Assembly (NCBI RefSeq): GCF_001665785.1 | Contig: NZ_LZSO01000017.1 | Span: 1 to 64,000 of the forward strand | Origin: Mycolicibacterium peregrinum | GTDB lineage: Bacteria; Actinomycetota; Actinomycetes; Mycobacteriales; Mycobacteriaceae | DNA length: 64,000 nucleotides | Direction: 5' to 3' | In this document: piece after piece, positions 53,662-62,895 of the stretch | How positions within the stretch are numbered: the first letter of the stretch is position 1 | Layout: every line of letters begins with the position of its first letter | Position numbers and translations under genes: made by a program | Notes under the pieces: model-generated | Database searches by the model: none | Told to the model about the DNA's origin: nothing | The model's input: the letters and a program-made list of their open reading frames with translations, nothing else

Positions 53662-53717
53662 GTCACCTCCATTGAGAACCGTGGTGTACCCCGACGCTCA
53701 CAGTAGTCTGGACTCTC

Positions 53718-54512
53718 GTGGACATCATTCCCCCGCGGCTCAAGGAACCGGCCTATCGGCTCTACGAGATGCGGTTGCGTCAGGAACTGGCGCAGTCCAG
53801 ATCCGAACTGCCACGCCATATCGCGGTGCTGTGTGACGGGAATCGCCGCTGGGCGCGTGACGCAGGTTACGACGATGTCAGCATCGGCTACCGGATGGGT
53901 GCGGCCAAGATCGCCGAGATGCTGCGCTGGTGTCAGGCCGCAGGCATCGAGATGACGACGGTTTATCTGCTGTCGACCGAGAATCTGCAGCGCGATCCGG
54001 AAGAGCTGTCGGCCCTGCTCGAGATCATCACCGACGTGGTCGAGGAGATCTGCGCCCCGACGAACACCTGGACGGTGCGTACCGTCGGTGACCTGGAGTT
54101 GTTGGGGGAGGAGCCGGCCCGGCGACTGCGCGAGGCCGTAGAAAGCACAGCATCGAACGCGCCCGGTTCGTTCCATGTGAACGTCGCCGTCGCCTACGGC
54201 GGCCGCCAGGAGATCGTCGACGCCGTGCGCTCGCTGCTGTCGAAGGAACTGGCCAACGGAGCCACCGCCGAGCAACTTGTCGAAGCCGTCACCGTCGAGG
54301 GCATCTCGGAGAACCTCTACACGTCGGGCCAACCCGACCCGGACCTCGTCATCCGCACCTCAGGTGAGCAACGGCTCAGCGGATTCCTGTTGTGGCAGAG
54401 CGCATATTCGGAGATGTGGTTCACCGAGGCGTACTGGCCGGCCTTCCGGCGCGTCGACTTCCTGCGGGCCCTGCGCGATTACACCGCCCGGCACCGCAGA
54501 TTCGGCAAGTAG
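53718..54512 (+). CDS. uppS: Short-chain Z-isoprenyl diphosphate synthase (Z-FPP synthase, Rv1086-like)
   Basis: The 264-residue cis-prenyltransferase has the catalytic Asp D40 in VLCDGNRRWARD, the STENLQR motif (about 92-98), GGRQEIVDA and the RTSGEQRLSGFLLWQSAYSEMWF block (pieces RTSGEQRLSGF and QSAYSEMWF). M. tuberculosis Rv1086 makes E,Z-farnesyl diphosphate from geranyl diphosphate, the precursor for decaprenyl phosphate used in cell-wall assembly. The start is GTG 53718. It is divergent from the hemolysin III gene. Confidence 0.9.
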   Translation: MDIIPPRLKEPAYRLYEMRLRQELAQSRSELPRHIAVLCDGNRRWARDAGYDDVSIGYRMGAAKIAEMLRWCQAAGIEMTTVYLLSTENLQRDPEELSALLEIITDVVEEICAPTNTWTVRTVGDLELLGEEPARRLREAVESTASNAPGSFHVNVAVAYGGRQEIVDAVRSLLSKELANGATAEQLVEAVTVEGISENLYTSGQPDPDLVIRTSGEQRLSGFLLWQSAYSEMWFTEAYWPAFRRVDFLRALRDYTARHRRFGK

Positions 54513-54527
54513 TGCCAAACTGAACCT

Positions 54528-55889
54528 ATGGCTGCGCTGTCGGCAGTGGTTTTCACGCTCAGCTGGTGGCTGGGTCTCTACCTGCTCGCCCGCGACCCGC
54601 GTAAGCCCGTCCTGGTTCTCGCCGCGCTCGGGCTGACCAGCTTCGCTCTCGTGGTCGCGCTCGACGCGGTCCGGTTGGTCACCGGCTCGGAAGTGCTCAG
54701 CCGCATCGAGATCTACCTGGTGGCACTGCCCGGCATCGCCTGGTTCGCGGTCATGGTGGAACTCGCGCGCCCGGCCGATACGTTCCGGTCCCGCGCCGGT
54801 GAGATCGCGGCGATCTTCGCCGTGGCCGTCCTGGCCTTCGCCGGGGCGGGGTTGGCCGGCAGCGTCGACGGGCCGTTGCGGACCGGCCACTGGGTGATGT
54901 TCGCGGTGATCTCGCTGTCGTCGCTGGGCGCCATGGTCAAGGCGGTGCTCGGCGGCGCCAAGCCCGGGTCGGTGGTGGGATTCATCATCGTCGCGACGCT
55001 GTTCTTCGCTCTCGGCAACGCGATCCTGGTGATCCCGCTCGGGCTGGTGCCGAGCTGGCTCGCGCTGGCGTCGACCGGATTCGACGTGGCCCTGCTCGGT
55101 GTCGCGGTTGCGATCTGGGATGCCTTCGACGAGGGCCAGGCGCTTCGCGCGGACATGCGCCGCTCGATCATCGGCACGTTGGTGATCGCAGTTCCGTTTG
55201 CCGCCCAGGCCCTGATCGGCATGGTCGTGCTCGACGCCGGGACCGGCCGCACCGTGATGACCATCCTGCTGTTCACCAGCTTGGCGGTCGCGGTCGCGGT
55301 GGAGGTGCTGGCCGATCCGCTGGCTGGCCTGCTCGACCGGCTCGCCTTCTCCAGGTCTCCGGATCTGCGGGCCGATCGTGAGGCGCTGCGCCAGACCGAG
55401 GCCGCGCTCCCGCTGCGATCTCCTCACCCGTTGGGCGGTATCGACGACGACGCCTTCGCCCGGCTCACCCGGCGCGCGCTCGGCCATTACGGCGATCTGT
55501 CCAAGCTGGTCGCCAGTCCGCTGACGTCTCTGCCCGCCATCGACGACCGGCTCGCCCGGCGCGGGGCACCGGATCAGCCGCTGGAACGCGCCAACGAACT
55601 CAAGGCGCTGCTGGCCGATCGCATCGCAGCGCTCAAGCCGCGCGACAGCGGCGACTTCGGCACCACCGAGCAGTGGCGCCACTACAACTCGCTCTACTTC
55701 CCGTACGTCGTCGGGGTCCGCGCCTATGCGCAGAACGCCACTGCCGCCGGGCTCGACCCCGTGGCCCGGCAGGCCTGGCAGTGGTTGGTCACCGAGGTGC
55801 CGCAGCGCTCCCTGCACAACTGGCAGAACGCGGCGGCGCGCGTGATCGCGGCGGATCTGCGCGGCGATCTGGTCACTGCCAACGACTGA
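54528..55889 (+). CDS. Polytopic membrane protein with soluble C-terminal domain
   Basis: The 453-residue protein shows eight or nine hydrophobic segments (residues 1-260) and a soluble helical C-terminus (about 265-453). The latter includes FARLTRRALGHYGDLSKLVASPLTSL and YFPYVVGVRAYAQ (both shown in parts). The layout resembles membrane histidine-kinase sensor modules without a kinase domain, but no family is recognised. It follows uppS by 15 bp and may be cotranscribed. Confidence 0.7.
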   Translation: MAALSAVVFTLSWWLGLYLLARDPRKPVLVLAALGLTSFALVVALDAVRLVTGSEVLSRIEIYLVALPGIAWFAVMVELARPADTFRSRAGEIAAIFAVAVLAFAGAGLAGSVDGPLRTGHWVMFAVISLSSLGAMVKAVLGGAKPGSVVGFIIVATLFFALGNAILVIPLGLVPSWLALASTGFDVALLGVAVAIWDAFDEGQALRADMRRSIIGTLVIAVPFAAQALIGMVVLDAGTGRTVMTILLFTSLAVAVAVEVLADPLAGLLDRLAFSRSPDLRADREALRQTEAALPLRSPHPLGGIDDDAFARLTRRALGHYGDLSKLVASPLTSLPAIDDRLARRGAPDQPLERANELKALLADRIAALKPRDSGDFGTTEQWRHYNSLYFPYVVGVRAYAQNATAAGLDPVARQAWQWLVTEVPQRSLHNWQNAAARVIAADLRGDLVTAND

Positions 55890-55911
55890 CACCTGCACCG
55901 CGCTGACCTGG

Positions 55912-55941
55912 GCTTGGCAGTGCTTGGCAGTGTTTGGCGTC
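55912..55941 (+). repeat. Three 10-bp tandem repeats
   Basis: GCTTGGCAGT (55912-55921), GCTTGGCAGT (55922-55931) and GTTTGGCGTC (55932-55941) repeat with a 10-bp period, with a further degenerate GATCTGGCAG after them. One helical turn of spacing puts all copies on the same DNA face, a typical layout for cooperative regulator binding. It lies 75 bp before the 4-TM paralogue gene at 56016. Confidence 0.45.
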
Positions 55942-56015
55942 GATCTGGCAGCGGCTGGTGAGCAATGTCGGAGGTGTTCCACCAATCGACACCCCTCATC
56001 GCCGAGGAGCCCGAC

Positions 56016-56441
56016 ATGACCGCCACGCTGCACCAACCATTGACCGACTCCACCACCGGAGCGGTATCGAAAGACTCCCTGCTGAGATTCGCCTTGCGCG
56101 CCGATGCCACCGTCTGCGCCGGCGTCGGACTGCTGGTGTCCATGGCTGCCGATCAGCTGGCCCGCATCGCGGGTCTGTCTGCGACCGCGGGCTGGCTCGT
56201 CGGCGCCGGCCTGGTCGGCTACGGCGCGCTGCTGTACGTCCTCGCCGCCACCCCAAGCGTCCGGCGGGTGGGCATCGGCGTCCTCGTCGGCAACGTGGCC
56301 TTCGCGATCACCACGGTCGTCGCCATCGTGGCGGGCTGGTTGGCGTTGACCGGTACCGGAATCGAACTGGTTCTCGGATTCGCCGGTGCCACCGCAGTGC
56401 TGGCGTGGCTGCAATACCGCGGAGTGCGCCGTCTGGCGTGA
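56016..56441 (+). CDS. Four-TM membrane protein, first of a tandem paralogous pair
   Basis: The 141-residue protein has a polar N-terminus (1-22) and four hydrophobic helices (about 30-50, 55-75, 80-104, 108-130). SLLRFALRADATVCAGVGLL matches LLRLAMRLDAVLVGISGIALL of the next gene, and the ends WLQYRGVRRLA and ELQYVGVKRIPA also match. The pair therefore arose by tandem duplication. GAGGAGCCCGAC precedes the ATG. Function unknown. Confidence 0.75.
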   Translation: MTATLHQPLTDSTTGAVSKDSLLRFALRADATVCAGVGLLVSMAADQLARIAGLSATAGWLVGAGLVGYGALLYVLAATPSVRRVGIGVLVGNVAFAITTVVAIVAGWLALTGTGIELVLGFAGATAVLAWLQYRGVRRLA

Positions 56442-56456
56442 CTCCGTCCGAGAGCC

Positions 56457-56503
56457 GGTGCGGGGTGCCCGCCGGAAGAGGTTACGGCGTGTATCCCCGC
56501 ACC
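56457..56503. repeat. Hairpin between the tandem 4-TM paralogues
   Basis: GGTGCGGGG (56457-56465) is perfectly complementary to CCCCGCACC (56495-56503) with a 29-nt loop. It lies 15 bp after the first paralogue gene and 59 bp before the second. It may act as an attenuator or weak terminator between the two genes. Confidence 0.45.
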
Positions 56504-56562
56504 GTGCTCCACCGCTCGAACCGAATGCATCACCAGGAAATCACCACCAGAGAAGGAGAATC

Positions 56563-56976
56563 ATGTCCGCCATCACCTCCGCCGGATACGCAGGCACCAC
56601 GAAGGCAACCGATTCGCTGCTGCGGCTGGCCATGCGGCTCGACGCAGTCCTCGTCGGTATCAGCGGGATCGCTCTGCTGGCTGCGGCCGGATATTTCGCT
56701 GATCTCACCGGGCTGCCGAAAACCGTCGAGTACGGCGTCGGCATCTTCTCGGTCGTTTACGGCATCGCGGTGTTCGCCCTCGCAGGCATCGAACGGGTGC
56801 GTCCCGCCGGCATCGGCACCGTGATCGCCAACGCGGCCTGCACCGTGATCGCTCTGGTGGCCGTCTTCACGATGGCGCTGACCACCGCGGGCGTCGTGGT
56901 CGTCATCGGTGCAGGCATCTACACGCTGGCGATGGCCGAACTGCAGTACGTCGGCGTCAAACGGATCCCGGCCTGA
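56563..56976 (+). CDS. Four-TM membrane protein, second of a tandem paralogous pair
   Basis: The 137-residue product has a short polar start (MSAITSAGYAGTTKATDS) and four helices at about 22-45, 50-70, 80-100 and 105-125. It shares the arrangement and several motifs with the protein encoded at 56016-56441. AGAAGGAGAATC is an excellent ribosome binding site. No function is known; the all-membrane, soluble-domain-free layout suggests a small channel, scaffold or DoxX-like role. Confidence 0.75.
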   Translation: MSAITSAGYAGTTKATDSLLRLAMRLDAVLVGISGIALLAAAGYFADLTGLPKTVEYGVGIFSVVYGIAVFALAGIERVRPAGIGTVIANAACTVIALVAVFTMALTTAGVVVVIGAGIYTLAMAELQYVGVKRIPA

Positions 56977-57048
56977 CCGTTCACCGGCGTGGCGCCCAGA
57001 ACCCCAAGAGTTCTGGGCGCCGCCGCGCGCGTGGCCGATAATTGTCGG

Positions 57049-57621
57049 GTGGGATTGCACTGGGCGCCAGAGCACACCGAGCGGCTGCGATCGGTACGCA
57101 TCGGCTGGGACGGAACCGAAGTGGGCGCGCCCTGTTTCCCGCCGGATTGGGACACCATGCCCGGGGATCTCGATCTGTTGCGGATCGCCACCGGGTTCGG
57201 CGCCTGTGCTGCAGGCGAATACGGGTATCAGCGTCCGCCGGCCGACCACGAGTACTCGTTCTTCGTCGAGGAACTGCCGGAGTCGGGCACCTTCGGCTTC
57301 ACCGACCAGCACCGCACCTTGCTGGCGCACATGAGCTGGGAATTGTCCGATCCCTACTTCGACGAGGACGTGCCCGGCTGCGATCCCAAGCGGCCGTACG
57401 GCGACTTCACCTTCTACCAGTTGGAGATGGCGCTGCACCTCGGGCTGATCCCGCCGAAGAAGCCGGAGGGGGAGGATCCGATGACGCCTGAACTGGTGAC
57501 CGCGATGACCGAACTGCACCAACGCATGCAGCCCGCCCTTCAGGTGTTCCTGTCCCACTTCTCGATCGCCGACGGTGAGCGGTTCGTGGGCAACGACTGG
57601 GGTGGCTGGGAACGCGCCTGA
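57049..57621 (+). CDS. Conserved soluble protein of unknown function
   Basis: The 190-residue product has no signal or membrane segments. Aromatic and acidic residues are frequent: ADHEYSFFVEELPE, SWELSDPYFDEDVPGCD, NDWGGWERA. A family match cannot be made by eye. The GTG at 57049 (VGLHWAPEHTERL) is the likely start, as the open frame further upstream has atypical composition. It is 72 bp after the membrane pair and on the same strand as the FAD enzyme downstream. Confidence 0.65.
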   Translation: MGLHWAPEHTERLRSVRIGWDGTEVGAPCFPPDWDTMPGDLDLLRIATGFGACAAGEYGYQRPPADHEYSFFVEELPESGTFGFTDQHRTLLAHMSWELSDPYFDEDVPGCDPKRPYGDFTFYQLEMALHLGLIPPKKPEGEDPMTPELVTAMTELHQRMQPALQVFLSHFSIADGERFVGNDWGGWERA

Positions 57622-57718
57622 GCGGTCCGGCTGACGAAACTCGGGTAGCGCACTACTCATGGCGTGGCGACCGCACGCGCCCACACTGAGCTCAGACGGC
57701 GCTACGGGGAGATTTGCG

Positions 57719-59176
57719 ATGCGAGAAGACTGTGATGTGTGCATTGTCGGTGCCGGCCTGTGCGGCATGAACGCGCTGTTCGTGGCCAGCACATATCTCA
57801 GACCCGACCAGAAGATCATCCTGATCGAGCGTCGTCCTCGGGTCGGTGGCATGTGGGTGGACACGTACCCGTATGTGCGGCTGCACCAGCCCCACCCCAT
57901 GTTCACCGCAGGCAACATCAAATGGACCCTCGGCCGAGAGCCCGCCTATCTGGCCACCAAACTCGAGGTGCTCGATCATTTCGGTTATTGCCTGCAGCAG
58001 ATCAAGCAACGGGTGCGCGTCGAGGAACGCTACGGCTGGGATTTCCAGTCCGCAGAGGCGATCGACGGTGCCGTGCACATCACCTGCCGCGACGCGGACG
58101 GGCAACTGCACACCATCCAAGCCGAGCGACTGATCAAGGCGTACGGCGTGCGGGTGACTCCCAACGAAGCACTGGAGTTGTCCAGCGATCGGGTGCAGTC
58201 GGTGTCACCGGACTCGTGTGATGTCCGTTCCGGGGACATACACGAAAGCGACACCCCGGTGTGGGTGATCGGCAGCGGCAAGACCGCCATGGACACCGCG
58301 CACGCGTTGATCACGTCGAGTCCGGGGCGCGAGGTGAACATGGTGGCGGGCTCGGGCACCTTCTTCTCCAGCCGGGATCGGTTTTTCCCGGCTGGTGCCC
58401 GGCGCTGGTCGGGCGGGGTCTCGTTGACCAAAATGTCCATCGACATGACCCGGCTCTATGACGGCACCAACGAGGACGACGTCGCCCGGTGGTACCGGTC
58501 GAACTACGGCACCTCTCCGACCCCGCATGCCACCCATTTCATGGCAGGGGTCCTGTCGGAGGCGGAGAATGCCGCCATTGTCGCGGGCCTGAACGATGTG
58601 GTGATGGACCATCTGGTCGATGTCGTCGACACCAACGGTTCGGCCGATCTGGTGTTGCGTAGCGGGGCCAGGAAAACCGTCGCACCGGGCAGCTGGATCG
58701 TGAACTGCACCGGGTATCTCACCAAAGGTGAGCATCCCTACGAGCCGTATGTTTCCGGTGACGGCTCCATCTTGTCGATTCAAATGCGTTCGGCCACCAT
58801 GCATCTGACATCATTCGCGGGCTATTTTGCGACGCACCTGATGTTTTTGGGCAAGCTGAACACGGTGCCGCTCTACGAACTCGACCTGCAGGACTTGGCG
58901 CAGAAGTCCAAAACAGCGGTGCTGTATGCGATGTTCACCCTGGCTCAGCACAACCTGAGTCTCATCTCGGATGCGGTGCCGGTCAGGGTGTTCCGTGAGT
59001 GCGGCCTGGACTACAACCGCTGGTATCCGATGCCGCGCCAGCTCTCGGCCACCGTCCGTTTCATGGCAACCCATCACCGGGACCGCGAGCATCTGCGTCG
59101 CACCCTGGACACCGTGCGGGAGCGCTTCGACGTGCGCTGCGGGCCGCTGGTCGCAACGCCGGCCGGGACCGGCTAG
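57719..59176 (+). CDS. FAD-dependent monooxygenase-like oxidoreductase
   Basis: The 485-residue flavoprotein has the FAD-binding GxGxxG in [18 protein letters not shown] (6-23), the second Rossmann [12 protein letters not shown] (about 182-193) and a conserved IVNCTGYLT segment near 326. The layout fits flavin-containing monooxygenases or related lysine/ornithine hydroxylases. ATG 57719 follows GGGGAGATTTGCG. Its TAG stop overlaps the reverse-strand coaA stop (shared CTAG), so the two genes converge without spacer. Substrate unknown. Confidence 0.8.
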   Translation: MREDCDVCIVGAGLCGMNALFVASTYLRPDQKIILIERRPRVGGMWVDTYPYVRLHQPHPMFTAGNIKWTLGREPAYLATKLEVLDHFGYCLQQIKQRVRVEERYGWDFQSAEAIDGAVHITCRDADGQLHTIQAERLIKAYGVRVTPNEALELSSDRVQSVSPDSCDVRSGDIHESDTPVWVIGSGKTAMDTAHALITSSPGREVNMVAGSGTFFSSRDRFFPAGARRWSGGVSLTKMSIDMTRLYDGTNEDDVARWYRSNYGTSPTPHATHFMAGVLSEAENAAIVAGLNDVVMDHLVDVVDTNGSADLVLRSGARKTVAPGSWIVNCTGYLTKGEHPYEPYVSGDGSILSIQMRSATMHLTSFAGYFATHLMFLGKLNTVPLYELDLQDLAQKSKTAVLYAMFTLAQHNLSLISDAVPVRVFRECGLDYNRWYPMPRQLSATVRFMATHHRDREHLRRTLDTVRERFDVRCGPLVATPAGTG

Positions 59177-60111
59177 AGCTTCCGCAGTCGTAGCCGGTTG
59201 ATCGAATGGTCGCTGTCCTTGCGCAGCACCAGGGTGGCTCGCGGGCGGGTCGGCAGGATGTTCTCGATCAGGTTGGGCCGGTTGATGGAATGCCAGATGT
59301 CGCGGGCCGCGAACACAGCCTGCTCGTCGGTCAGGGTCGAGTAGTGGTGGAAGTGCGATGCCGGGTCGGCGAACGCCGTCGAGCGCATCGTCAGGAACCG
59401 CGAGATGTACCACTTCTCGATGTCCTCGATGCGCGCGTCGACATACACCGAGAAGTCGAACAGGTCCGAGATCATCAGGGCCGGACCGGTCTGTAGGACG
59501 TTGAGGCCTTCGAGGATGAGGATGTCCGGATGCCGGACCACCTGCTTCTCACTGGGCACGATGTCGTAGAGCAGGTGTGAGTACACCGGCGCGCAGACCT
59601 CGTCGGCACCGGATTTCACGGCGGTGACGAACCTCATCAAGGCGCGCCGGTCATAGCTTTCCGGGAAACCTTTGCGGTGCATGAGGTTCCGCCGGTGAAG
59701 CTCTTTGTTCGGGTAGAGAAACCCGTCGGTCGTCACCAGGTCCACGCGGGGGTGGTGGCCCCAGCGGGCCAACAGGGCCTGCAGCACACGGGCCGTGGTC
59801 GACTTCCCGACCGCGACACTGCCGGCGACGCCGATGACGAACGGCACGGGTCGGTCCGGATTCTGCTGTGGCTCACCGAGGAACTCCGCCGTCGCGGCGA
59901 ACAGCCGCTGGCGGGCGGCGACCTGAAGGTGGATCAACCGGGCCAGCGGCAGGTACACCTCTTCGACCTCGAGGATGTCGAGTTTCTCGCCCATACCCCG
60001 CAGGCGCAGCAGTTCGTCCTCGGTGAGTTTCAGCGGTGTCGACATGCGCAATGCACGCCATTGACTTCGGTCGAACTCCACATAGGGGCTCGGCTCGCTC
60101 GGCCGCGGCAT
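59173..60111 (-). CDS. coaA: Pantothenate kinase CoaA
   Basis: The 312-residue protein is a type I pantothenate kinase: P-loop [12 protein letters not shown] (94-105), TTDGFLYPN with catalytic Asp near 129, the pantothenate-binding YDRRALMRF, and [15 protein letters not shown]. It phosphorylates pantothenate as the first step of CoA synthesis and is feedback-inhibited by CoA in relatives. It diverges from the DUF885 gene by 30 bp and ends over the stop of the FAD enzyme. Confidence 0.93.
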   Translation of the reverse strand: MPRPSEPSPYVEFDRSQWRALRMSTPLKLTEDELLRLRGMGEKLDILEVEEVYLPLARLIHLQVAARQRLFAATAEFLGEPQQNPDRPVPFVIGVAGSVAVGKSTTARVLQALLARWGHHPRVDLVTTDGFLYPNKELHRRNLMHRKGFPESYDRRALMRFVTAVKSGADEVCAPVYSHLLYDIVPSEKQVVRHPDILILEGLNVLQTGPALMISDLFDFSVYVDARIEDIEKWYISRFLTMRSTAFADPASHFHHYSTLTDEQAVFAARDIWHSINRPNLIENILPTRPRATLVLRKDSDHSINRLRLRKL

Positions 60112-60141
60112 CCGATCAGTCTTACATCTACGGTTGGGGGC

Positions 60142-61383
60142 ATGGCTAACGGGATCGAGAAAAAGACGGGCTCCGGAACCGGCACGGTGACGGACTCGGC
60201 CGCTCTCATTCGCGAGTATCTGCTCCTCGGTCTGCGCTTCGACCGCGTCGAGGAGGGCTACGTCGACTCCTTCACGGGCGATCCGCAGCTGCGTCGTGCG
60301 GTCGAGAACGAGCCTGCGCCCGACCCGGCCGAGCTCGCTCGTCAGGCGGATCTGCTACTGGCCCAGATCCCCGACGACCTCGACCGGGACCGCGCTGAAT
60401 ACATTGCCGCGCACCTGCGGGCGCTCAACTGTGCAGGCCGGAAGTTCGCCGGTGAACAGGTCGGATTCGTCGACGAGGTGCAGGCCTATTTCGACGTCCG
60501 GATCAGCAAGGGCGACCCGGAGAAATACCGGCAGGCGCACGTCAAACTCGACGAGGCCCTCGGTGGCACAGGCCCACTGGCCGAGCGGATCCAGGCGCAC
60601 CGCACCGGGGACGAGATCCCTCCGGCCCGGCTAGAGGAGTGCATCCACGCGTTCTCGTCGGCCCTGCGCGACAAGGTGCGCGCCGCGTATCCGCTGCCGG
60701 AGACCGAGACCATCACCTACGAGGTGGTCACCGACAAGCCGTGGTCGGGGTTCAACTACTACCTGGGCGACTACAAGTCCACCGTCGCGGTCAATGCCGA
60801 TCTGAAACAACAGATGGCCAACCTGCCCCGACTGGTGGCCCACGAGTCATACCCGGGCCATCACACCGAGCATTGCCGCAAAGAGGCGGGCCTGGTGGCG
60901 CGGGACGGTGAACTTGAACAGACGATCTTCCTCGTCAACACCCCGCAGTGCCTGATGGCCGAGGGGCTGGCAGATCTGGCATTGCATGCCATTGTCGGGC
61001 CGGGCTGGGGCGCATGGGCGGCCGATATCTACGCCGACCTGGGCCTTCGGTTCGACGGGGAGCGTGCCGAGTCGATCGCGGAGGCGGTGGCGGGGCTGGC
61101 CGACGTGCGCCAGGACGCCGCGTTGATGCTGCACGACGAGCATCGCGATGTCGACGAGGTGGTGGAATTCCTCAAGCGCTGGCTGCTGGTCGACGACGAT
61201 CGGGCCAGGCAGTCCCTGCGGTTCCTGTCCTCGCCGCTGTGGCGGGCCTACACCAGCACCTACATCGAGGGGTACCGGTTGCTGCGCGGGTGGCTGGACG
61301 ACCGCCCCGCCGGAGTGACGTTGACGGAGCGCTTCGGCCGGCTGCTCGATGAGCCGCTGATTCCGTCAACCTTGCGTGCTTAG
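60142..61383 (+). CDS. DUF885-family metallopeptidase-like protein
   Basis: The 413-residue protein contains the family motif [12 protein letters not shown] (234-245), an HExxPGHH signature in which the His and Glu residues should bind a metal. No signal peptide is present. Proteins of this kind are predicted cytosolic metal-dependent peptidases, but substrates are not known. ATG 60142 is preceded by GGTTGGGGG. The gene stands between coaA and the tryptophan/glycine repeat cluster; it has no obvious operon partner. Confidence 0.8.
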   Translation: MANGIEKKTGSGTGTVTDSAALIREYLLLGLRFDRVEEGYVDSFTGDPQLRRAVENEPAPDPAELARQADLLLAQIPDDLDRDRAEYIAAHLRALNCAGRKFAGEQVGFVDEVQAYFDVRISKGDPEKYRQAHVKLDEALGGTGPLAERIQAHRTGDEIPPARLEECIHAFSSALRDKVRAAYPLPETETITYEVVTDKPWSGFNYYLGDYKSTVAVNADLKQQMANLPRLVAHESYPGHHTEHCRKEAGLVARDGELEQTIFLVNTPQCLMAEGLADLALHAIVGPGWGAWAADIYADLGLRFDGERAESIAEAVAGLADVRQDAALMLHDEHRDVDEVVEFLKRWLLVDDDRARQSLRFLSSPLWRAYTSTYIEGYRLLRGWLDDRPAGVTLTERFGRLLDEPLIPSTLRA

Positions 61384-61515
61384 TGCCTCTGCCAGTCGAC
61401 AGCAAATTCGTAGCCCCATTTCAATGCCTCGACCGTGGGGCGTGGGACCTTTGCCCGGCGGTGTTCTGCGTTGCGTCGCGTCACTGATATGACCGTGGTC
61501 TCAAGTGCTTGATTA

Positions 61516-61545
61516 CGGTAGTTACCGGTCAGTAACATTGTTGCT
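61516..61545 (+). promoter_or_regulatory. Promoter block of the first WPGG-repeat gene
   Basis: CGGTA-GT-TACCG (61516-61527) is a perfect inverted repeat in the -25 to -35 area. It is followed by G-TAACAT-TG-TTGCT (61532-61545), in which TAACAT fits a TANNNT -10 box. The same G-TANNNT-N-TTGCT block recurs before the other two genes of the cluster at nearly the same distance (56-63 bp) from their ATGs. Confidence 0.5.
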
Positions 61546-61588
61546 ACAGGGTCCGGTGTCCGTGCCGGGCCGGGCAAAGGAAAAGACC

Positions 61589-62002
61589 ATGGCAACAACA
61601 ACGGAAAGACTGGGCAAGATCAAGCGCATGGCCGGCGTGATCGTGGCGGCCGGCGCGGTGGCACTTGCCGGGATCCTCGGCTCGGGCGCGGTGGCCAATG
61701 CCGCCGGACCTGTCACGAAGGTCGGCAGCGATCCGGTGGCGCCGGTGAGCCCCGGAGGCAAGAAGGCTCCATTCACCAAGGTCGGTAGCGATCCGGTGAC
61801 ATCCGTCATCTCGGGCATTGCCGACGCCGCCACCTCTGGCGGCTCTGGTGTCGAGATCCCGCCTCTCGTCAGCCCGTGGCCCGGCGGCGCGTGGGCCGGT
61901 CATGATTGGAGCAAGGGGTACCCCGGTGGCGGTCTCGCCAACGGCAAGGGTGGCGGCGCTGCCATCCACGGCAAGGCCGGCGGCGCCTGGAATCACCGCT
62001 GA
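61589..62002 (+). CDS. Secreted WPGG/Trp-Gly repeat protein 1
   Basis: The 137-residue precursor has a signal peptide (MATTTERLGKIKRMAGVIVA..., cleavage near ANAAG, residue 39). The mature part has two direct segments TKVGSDPVAPV and TKVGSDPVTSV and then the signature PWPGGAWAGHDWSKG-YPGGG-LANGKGGG. The latter is shared with the next two genes. It ends GGAWNHR. AAAGGAAAAGACC precedes the ATG. The mature domain is small, Trp/Gly-rich and without cysteine; a surface-binding or host-facing role is possible but unsupported by known homologues. Confidence 0.75.
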   Translation: MATTTERLGKIKRMAGVIVAAGAVALAGILGSGAVANAAGPVTKVGSDPVAPVSPGGKKAPFTKVGSDPVTSVISGIADAATSGGSGVEIPPLVSPWPGGAWAGHDWSKGYPGGGLANGKGGGAAIHGKAGGAWNHR

Positions 62003-62010
62003 CAACCGCG

Positions 62011-62043
62011 AAACCAGGCGAACCGATCGGTCCGCCTGGTTTT
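62011..62043 (+). terminator. Terminator after WPGG-repeat gene 1
   Basis: AAACCAGGCG (62011-62020) pairs with CGCCTGGTTT (62033-62042) around a loop that itself contains the palindrome ACCGATCGGT. It starts 9 bp after the stop and is followed by TTC. Confidence 0.7.
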
Positions 62044-62251
62044 CGGCGTGCTGCCAGTCGTCCTCGTAGTTTCGGAATTTGCTGATGAGTCCTCTGGGGT
62101 TCAGGCCCCGCGCCCGCTGCCTTGTTGCGCCTGCGGTGGGCGCATTTTCTGAAAAATGCAGTTGAATAGACAAATATTGACCTTGATTCGCTGATCGGCA
62201 ACCCCTGGGTTCCTGGCATCTCGATACCTTGATCGGGCTCGCCGGTCGAGC

Positions 62252-62275
62252 GTAAAGTATTTGCTGAGCATCGCG
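62252..62275 (+). promoter_or_regulatory. Promoter block of the second WPGG-repeat gene
   Basis: G-TAAAGT-A-TTTGCTGAGCATCGCG (62252-62275) carries TAAAGT as candidate -10 box. The whole block recurs at 62833 as G-TAAGGT-G-TTTGCTGACCATCGCG before gene 3 (differences at three positions). It is 56 bp before the ATG at 62308. Confidence 0.55.
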
Positions 62276-62307
62276 CGACGTACCGGGCAGTGGCAAGGGG
62301 TGTCGAG

Positions 62308-62634
62308 ATGACTACAACGAGCACGAAATCGAACCGGGCCAAGCGCATGGCCGGTGTGGTCATGGCGGCGGGCTCGGTGAGCCTGGCCGCGATGCTGGCC
62401 GGACCTGCGGTGGTTGCCACTGCCGATCCCGTCGTGGTCTTGAACGGCGAGACGGTGGCCCCGCCGAAGCCGCCTCCCCTCGTGAGCCCGTGGCCCGGCG
62501 GCGCATGGGCCGGCTGGGACTGGAGCAAGGGGTGGCCCGGCGGTGCCTGGGCCGGTCACGACTGGAGCAAGGGCTGGCCGGGCGGCGGTTTCGCCAACGG
62601 CAAGGCCGGCGGCGCGTGGAACCACAAAAAGTGA
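62308..62634 (+). CDS. Secreted WPGG/Trp-Gly repeat protein 2
   Basis: The 108-residue precursor has a signal peptide with cleavage near residue 39 (VVATA-DPVV). The mature part begins DPVVVLNGETV, then reads SPWPGGAWAGWDWSKG, WPGGAWAGHDWSKG and WPGGGFANGKAGGAWNHKK. It therefore holds two full 14-residue W-P-G-G-A-W-A-G-x-D-W-S-K-G units and one ending unit. AAGGGGTGTCGAG precedes the ATG. No known domain is recognised. Confidence 0.8.
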   Translation: MTTTSTKSNRAKRMAGVVMAAGSVSLAAMLAGPAVVATADPVVVLNGETVAPPKPPPLVSPWPGGAWAGWDWSKGWPGGAWAGHDWSKGWPGGGFANGKAGGAWNHKK

Positions 62635-62832
62635 TCCGACCGCTGCTGGAGCTTCGCGGAAAATGTTTGCTGTCTGCTCCGGCATTCGGCGCTAGTACCA
62701 GCTGATCGCTTGTCCTGGCCGTCAATTCCTTCGCGGGGATGGCATTGAAAGCGTAAGTAATGCTTCGAATTCGGCCGCCACGGGGCATGGCTGCGTGCGT
62801 CTCGACCGGTTGATCCGTCTCTCCGCCGACAG

Positions 62833-62856
62833 GTAAGGTGTTTGCTGACCATCGCG
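62833..62856 (+). promoter_or_regulatory. Promoter block of the third WPGG-repeat gene
   Basis: G-TAAGGT-G-TTTGCTGACCATCGCG (62833-62856) is the gene 3 counterpart of the block at 62252-62275. TAAGGT fits a mycobacterial TANNNT -10 element, 63 bp before the ATG. Downstream leader sequence with CGACGTA and CCGGG is conserved too. Confidence 0.55.
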
Positions 62857-62895
62857 ACGACGTAGCCGGGAGACAATAGGGCGAGGGGAGCCGAC

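Larger units (their letters stand above)
62003..62307. other. 305-bp intergenic region with terminator and promoter block
   Basis: It holds the terminator of gene 1 (62011-62043) and the conserved promoter block GTAAAGTATTTGCTGAGCAT (62252-62271) ahead of gene 2. Between them (62050-62250) is non-coding sequence with no recognised motif. No open frame of interest occurs. Confidence 0.55.

Noticed and set aside
54360..56414. A very long reverse-strand open frame (about 684 codons) across uppS and the membrane genes
   Set aside because: Its product is extremely rich in Arg, Gly, Gln and His without a domain, and it is antisense to genes with clear families. Such frames are common in GC-rich DNA.
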